A stretch of 64,000 nt of DNA from Hormiphora californensis (Eukaryota; Ctenophora; Tentaculata; Cydippida; Pleurobrachiidae), in the NCBI GenBank assembly GCA_020137815.1, contig CM035360.1, forward strand, positions 4,761,855 to 4,825,854, read 5' to 3'. A program made the translations under genes and the position numbers. Below, one piece after another: positions 58,537 to 64,000 of this stretch; position 1 is the stretch's first letter; every line of letters begins with the position of its first letter. Below the pieces are notes generated by a model, which worked only from the letters and a program-made list of their open reading frames with translations, made no database searches and had not been told where the DNA came from.

Positions 58537-61500
58537 CTTATAATTGTCGGGACAGACTGAAGCTCGATAACTTGGTCTGGCGTTGAGACTCCATTAGTTT
58601 TCAGAGTTGTGGGGGGTATGGGAAGGGGACCTGTTGTTGTCTCAGATGACACAACTTCAGATATCGTTTCCGCCAGCTCAATAACTCCCGAACCTGGGGA
58701 GAGGGGGTTGATTAATTGATTAACTGTCAATTAACTGTCAATTAATTGGATGGGATGAATGGTTTAGTGCTATGATTCATTGGAATGCAATATACCCCCG
58801 GACCCCCTCCCCCGTAATTTGTACTGCCATCCATTCAGGAAGACGTATATTGAATGCTGCGTCGTATATTCCAGTGTTTATACAAGTGATCCTCGAGAAT
58901 TGCAAAAAGTGGTAAAACCGGTTCCACGGGATTCTCCAGGGGGAGATAGTTTCCCAAAGTTAGAAAGAGGAATGGAAGAGGTGAAGAGAGACAGAAGTAG
59001 AGAGAACGAGACGGTTTCAAAATGGGTGACAGATGGCAAGGAGTAGACCGCGAACAACTAGCTAGCAAAATAAATACCTAAAGGAATTTGGATCAGTTCC
59101 AAAACTGAATTGTGTACCAGTTTGTTTTCCGAAGGAGCAATTATATAATTGTTTATGAAGGAGCAATTATACTCACTTGCACGCCTAAAGAAGACCGAAG
59201 CTTGTGTTGAAACTGATGCTTCGTCAAAACCTATAAGACAAGAGGGCATGACTGAGCAAAGTACAATAAACGCATTGACTGGGTTATAAGGTGCAATAAT
59301 ATCTTCAAGAAGTCACATATTGCACATCATGCCCAACATTTATTGGATTTGAAAAGGCACACACTACAACATGTACTGATCGGCAAGACAAGGGAGTTCT
59401 TGTCCGACAAATTTCAGTTTCAATTTCAGTACTTTTTCTGGAGGCTTGTCGAATGAGTGTCCGCATGCTATCATCCTCAGGAATCCTTCCAATTGATCCA
59501 GCGTGGAATGAAGCAGATCTCCGAGAGAGGGTCCTGCTATTGGTATACTGACCTGAGCTACCCGCGGACATGTTGTACCCTACAATTTAAATGAGGTCTA
59601 ATTTAGGACGGGTCCACAGAATTGCACTAATCACACACGCAAGCAGGTAAACAAGGTACAAGTTGTGACAAAGTAGACTGAGTCTTTCAAGCTTAACAAT
59701 AGCAGTTGTGTGTACTAGGAGAGTATTATAATAGCAGCAACTCGCGGAGATCGATTCGTAAACGATGGCGTAGCTTCGAGAGGGATATATTGATTGATCA
59801 ACGAGATCGATAGAGATCGAGAGATGGAAAGTGAGTGTGAGAGAGAGAGAGAGAAAGTGAGCGGGAGAGAACTGCAAAGAAATGGCTCGAGTTAAATGAC
59901 CACTGCATGTGCTGACTCGATGTTGAGTGTGGCCCACATCAGAAGTATTATAGATCATGAGTGTGATAAAAATTACTCTGAGATTATCTCGCAGTAATGT
60001 TCATCTTAGGAAAGATCAGAGGAAATTAGAAATATTAGGTAGAGAGGTAGAAAGATTAAGACGGATAGATGGAGGGAGAGTGTTAGCGAGAGAGAAAGAG
60101 ATAGAGAGAGATAGTCATAGTAGAGAAACCATGATAGAAAGGCCAAGGTAAGGACAGTGTAACAGAGAGAATAAGCCGCAATAAGTAAGGACACACTCGT
60201 GCGAGATGATGCAGCAGCACAAAGCAGTCTCAGTCAAATGTTTGAATATTATAGTATTCAAACGTTTGACCGAGTCTAATATATTGGATACACAGATTAA
60301 TCGGCCAATGTAAAGGATAAAGAGTAGACACTATTATAATAACCCTAGGCCTAGGATAAACGCATTCAGTATAACCTGAGGCCTCACTATTCACAAGCAC
60401 ATGAGAGTCGAGGGCGAGGAATTCAACATCGCCCATCAACAGTTGGCACATATATTTATATGTCTCGATTATTAGCTAGGAGTAATACTTATCTATACAG
60501 CTCAGTTCACTTATCCAATACATTCAAAGAGAAAGTCTTGGATAATCTATGGCCTATGCATCATGGTATCTCTCTATGCTATTATTCCCCGAAACAGTAT
60601 GCTTTTCTCGGAAGTCATGCAGTCATTTGGTTAGGAACACGTGGCTAAGATTCACATGAAGTAGTCTGGTGAGGTTAATACAACAGTTTATGTATACGAG
60701 ATATAGAGAGAGGTCTAGGAGACTCTGGAGACTTGACGAGAAAACGAAGAAGGAGCCATGAGATTCGATGTACGCTCAAAACTTGAGGGGCCTTATATCA
60801 AGCCGTTCGTATACTTTTACATTTGCAACGGTTGTAAGAAAAGTTCAAGTGAGCCAATTAGCATACTTGCATGTCGTAGTAGGGTCTTTAGCTGTCTCTG
60901 GACTTCAAGTGTGGTTATATCCATGATGACATTACGTTCAAGAAGAAGAGCGATCCAATTGAAAGGAATTATAGAATGGCAAAATATAGTGAGTTGAATA
61001 TAACATAGGGCATTTATTATTAGATCTCCCACTAGCCGGCAGATGTGGAGAGAGAGAGATTGTTACTTTAACTAGAGTGAGAGAAGGAGAAAGAGAGATC
61101 AGGGAGAGATAGTCTTGGCCGCGAGGGGTATAACAATAGAAGCACATTAAACACCCACACTGCACAGTGTAGAACTTGTCCTTTGAATTGTTGTACACTA
61201 CAGACACAAAACCACATCAGGATGAGTCAATGGAGCGGAGGGGTCCAATCTCAAAAGGGGGGATATAATATAACTAACATCAAGAGGCTGTGTAGTTAAT
61301 AACAACTCGTTACTCTCAAAAAGTGGGACAACCCATAAGTACAGTTGAATTAAGTTTATGCAAGTACAAGTAAATCTAGAGACTGTGAGGCCACAAACAA
61401 ACGTACCATGATCAGTATTGTCGCAGTAATAGTAGTAAAGCCAAGGCGGGGTACCGCAATACTCAATACATATGAACTGATATAGTCCACTATCATGTGT

Positions 61501-62105
61501 CTACTGTAGTGCAGCATTCCAATATAAAGTGTAATATAACTTTGCAGACAGTATTATACTTGCCAGTAGGTATAGGTGCTAAAAGAGTGAGAGGAATATC
61601 ATCACATTTCATTGGTACAGTGGTCGTATGATGTCCATTTTTCTTCATTTTTCCGGAGTTATAACAGAAAAAAAACTTTGCAAAAACCAGGGGGTGAGAA
61701 CAGTTGAAAAAATATAGTCAAAACACGCATTACCGTTCCAATTGAATCCAGGTAGAAGGAATGTAGTAATTGGGCTATTATCTCTGCTACTTCTCCTCAC
61801 TTTACCCCGGATCTCAGTTAGAAGGAGCGGTGGTAACCTCCGTATCATATCCACATTCATGGTGTGGATATCAGCTGGTGAAGTGCGCCTTCTGTTTGTT
61901 AGGGCGGCCCAAAACTTGATCGATCAGTCCCCTCAGGGGATATCCTTGTTTTGTTCAAACCCAGGGTCTAGCAAGGATGTCCTCGGTAGATCACGTGATG
62001 ATGCGACTTGAACAATTCAACTCATTAGCAAAGGTAAAAACTAAAAAACAAATAACTGACTGCGTGGCGAGCAATATATAGCAATTAAAAATGTAAGTTA
62101 ATCTT

Positions 62106-62155
<50 letters not shown>

Positions 62156-62682
62156 GCTCGATCTCTCCCTGTCTCTCTTTGATCCTAATTGGGTAAATTA
62201 CTATGAAAATCCCAATCGGGATCAAGAGCAGCGTGAACAATGTCACATACACGTGTGAGCAGTTAATCGTTTCTGTCACGGTTGTGAGCAGTGTATTAAT
62301 CGTTTCTCAGAATGAATATACACGTGTTCAATCGTGACAGAAACGGTTTCTGTCACGGTTGAACACGTGTATATTCAGGGTAACCATGACGACCATGAGT
62401 TCTATTTAGCGGTGTGCTACATGAATCATGATATGATCACAGCCCGATTATCCATATTTCCGCCAAACCATCACCCAACCTTCTCCAAATTGTACGTGTA
62501 GAATGAGTAGATATATATCGAGTGAACAAAGAGTGAACAATGACATGAATAAGTGAACAGTTCGAACTGTAACGAGCTTTGAATAATGCGTGAGTCTATA
62601 CATACCGGATGTATCGATGGCTCCATCACTTCCCCAATTCTTCTCATCCAATGGTCGCGCTTTCCGTCGCTTGGCAACCGCC
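58537..62682 (-). CDS. Unrecognised gene with Ser/Arg-rich exons
   Basis: Exons 62682-62606, 59579-59433, 59230-59177 and 58693-58537 join in phase; the joins between them are all phase 1. The readable part is KRRKARPLDEKNWGSDGAID, then YNMSAGSSGQYTNSRTLSRR, SASFHAGSIGRIPEDD, FDEASVSTQASVFFRRA and a Thr/Pro-rich segment ending SVPTIIR. RTLSRRSAS and RQASRKS look like basophilic-kinase sites. A further possible exon, 62006-61734, also fits in phase 1 but contains two in-frame TGA codons. Both ends of the gene are missing: the last exon ends in phase 2, and the first needs an upstream exon. An ATG at 59571 could instead be the start of a shorter product. No domain was recognised. Confidence 0.5.
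59580..61733. other. Intron, no exon supported
   Basis: It contains a 38-bp palindrome at 60233-60270 and GA-rich tracts. A minus-strand frame at 60960-60830 (ITTLEVQRQLKTLLRHASML) has coding-like residues but no usable acceptor. Confidence 0.45.
60233..60270. repeat. Short palindrome
   Basis: GTCAAATGTTTGAATATTAT is followed by its near-complement to 60270, with one mismatch, able to form a 17-bp hairpin. Confidence 0.8.
62110..62152. repeat. (CT)n microsatellite
   Basis: A pure CT tract following TTTCTTTC. Confidence 0.95.
62313..62377. repeat. 65-bp palindrome
   Basis: TGAATATACACGTGTTCAAT at the left is mirrored by ACGGTTGAACACGTGTATATTCA at the right around GTTTCTGTCACG repeats. Direct copies of AATCGTTTCTGTCACGGTTG lie just upstream from 62253. 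Confidence 0.85.
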
Positions 62683-64000
62683 CTGAAGAACAATTGGTTA
62701 CCAAGGGGGTTCAGAAACAATTGGTTACCACGGTAACAGGGAACATTTCAAGATCTACCTAAGGTTGGTCAAGGCTGACAGGGAGGAACGTCTGGTCATG
62801 CTAAATCCTCAGAGCACACATTACACACAGTACGTGGGGGTCATTATAACTATATAGAACACGCACACGCATACATGCAGTCAAAGTAGAACAATTACCA
62901 ATCAAAGCTAAAACCAGTGCATGGAACATGGCCAGAACTACTCTCGAGATGCCGAATTAATTTGGAAATTATAATATATCGGCACGGGCACTGAGAAGTG
63001 AGAAAAAAGAAATGTACATGCGAAAGAGTATAGGGAAATAAAATACTCGAAGAAAAATAGTAAAACAGTTATAGTACATACCGTAATCTGGGGTAACTTT
63101 GTTTTGCAGGGTAACTTTGGACACTTTCAAAATTTGGCTTTAGCCCAAAATTACCAACAGATAACGACAGATTTGGCATAATTTTGGGGTGTACAAGTAA
63201 TTGACCTACAAATGTCTAACTAACGGTACAATTATTTTTTTCAATTCTATGCTAATTAGCTCCTAATTAGGGGCAAACATAATTGATGTCAAAATCGCTT
63301 AAAATGTTCAAATCAAAATGGGTACCATAGATTTGACCGGGCTAATGACCGAATCAAGTTTGCTCCATAGAGTGGAAGGGTTTCGATCAAATAATTCGGG
63401 GCACCATTTTTCAAACCCGATCAATTACTTTAATTGAGACTAATAGGGGTGGCAAATGTTACCCCACCATTTTTTGAATTTTGGGGTAACTTTGGACGGG
63501 GTGCCAAAGTTACCCCACACTACAGGTTTGGAATTTTTGATGTCTGTAGAGTTGCCTTAGACCCTCTCTGAATTGTTTAGGGCCATATAACCTAGATTCA
63601 GCCCACTCCACGCCCATTTCCATCCATCTATTCGATAGGTTAGTGAAAAAAAACTACGATTTGAACTATTTTATGGAGCTAAATCACAGAAATCCGGCCT
63701 GAAACCCATCAAACTTCAATAATTTGGGGTTCCTCATCCATCCTGTAGCTTGTTAGATGGTATTGGATCTCTAGGCGAGTGTTCTAGTTCTTGTAGACAA
63801 TCTATGCAGGAGCACAGGTACCAAAACTCCTTTATTTAGCCAGTACCCATTATAAGTAGACCACTTCCTGTCTATCCAATTCAGCAAAAAGAACTATAGG
63901 GCCAATACCATCTACCAAAGTACAGGATGGATGAGGGACCCCAAATTACTGAAGTTTGATGGGTTTCAGGTCGGATGTGGCAACCTCTAAATCAAGTCCG
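62683..64000. other. Right edge: no gene, partial inverted-repeat element
   Basis: From 63085 the sequence GGGTAACTTTG recurs several times (63091, 63109, 63482) and as its complement at 63506. Arms 63692-63767 and 63903-63975 are an inverted repeat of about 74 bp with about seven mismatches. The element probably continues past the window. Confidence 0.6.
63692..63975. repeat. Inverted repeat, 74-bp arms
   Basis: CCATCAAACTTCAATAATTT in the left arm corresponds to the complement of AAATTACTGAAGTTTGATGG in the right arm; the loop is about 135 bp. Confidence 0.85.

Overview
This is animal nuclear DNA. Host genes are split by short GT-AG introns, there is a Pol III tRNA cluster, many (GA)n/(CT)n microsatellites, palindromic DNA-transposon derivatives, a CR1/Jockey-like LINE and a Ty3/gypsy-like LTR element. 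Gene content (a prominin-family pentaspan protein, a coiled-coil protein with two C-terminal membrane segments, and three tandem animal-type glutaminases with ankyrin tails) fits a metazoan. A marine invertebrate such as a sponge is a guess that the window alone cannot prove. Every host gene I could build lies on the minus strand; the LTR element lies on the plus strand.

Layout. 1-11370: an LTR retrotransposon whose 5' LTR is cut by the window edge, with a CR1-like LINE (682-4786, minus) inserted in its gag start region. It lies in an intron of the prominin-like gene. 11531-25025: prominin-like gene, 15 coding exons from the signal peptide to the second extracellular loop; its 3' end lies left of the window. 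Its 8.7-kb third intron carries a 1.56-kb TA-flanked palindromic element, a 670-bp tandem duplication and other repeats. 26525-28456: coiled-coil/two-TM (TMCC-like) gene. 28460-33380: repeats and microsatellites. 33382-37767: a single-TM protein gene of unknown family, possibly continuous with the previous one. 37770-46325: repeat-rich, with two exons of an unrecognised gene and three identical tRNA-Glu(CTC) genes. 46987-55085: three glutaminase paralogues in tandem. 58537-62682: exons of a serine/arginine-rich unknown gene. 63080-64000: edge of another inverted-repeat element.

The most interesting point is the glutaminase cluster. Two genes (52719-50983 and 55085-53328) are intronless, keep the whole active site and share a block that looks homogenised by gene conversion. 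The third (50224-46987) has five introns and has lost several catalytic residues, so it looks like a pseudoenzyme that could modulate its neighbours; that role is inference. Exon models were made by hand from splice consensus and reading-phase matching. Terminal exons, UTRs and promoters are mostly unresolved.
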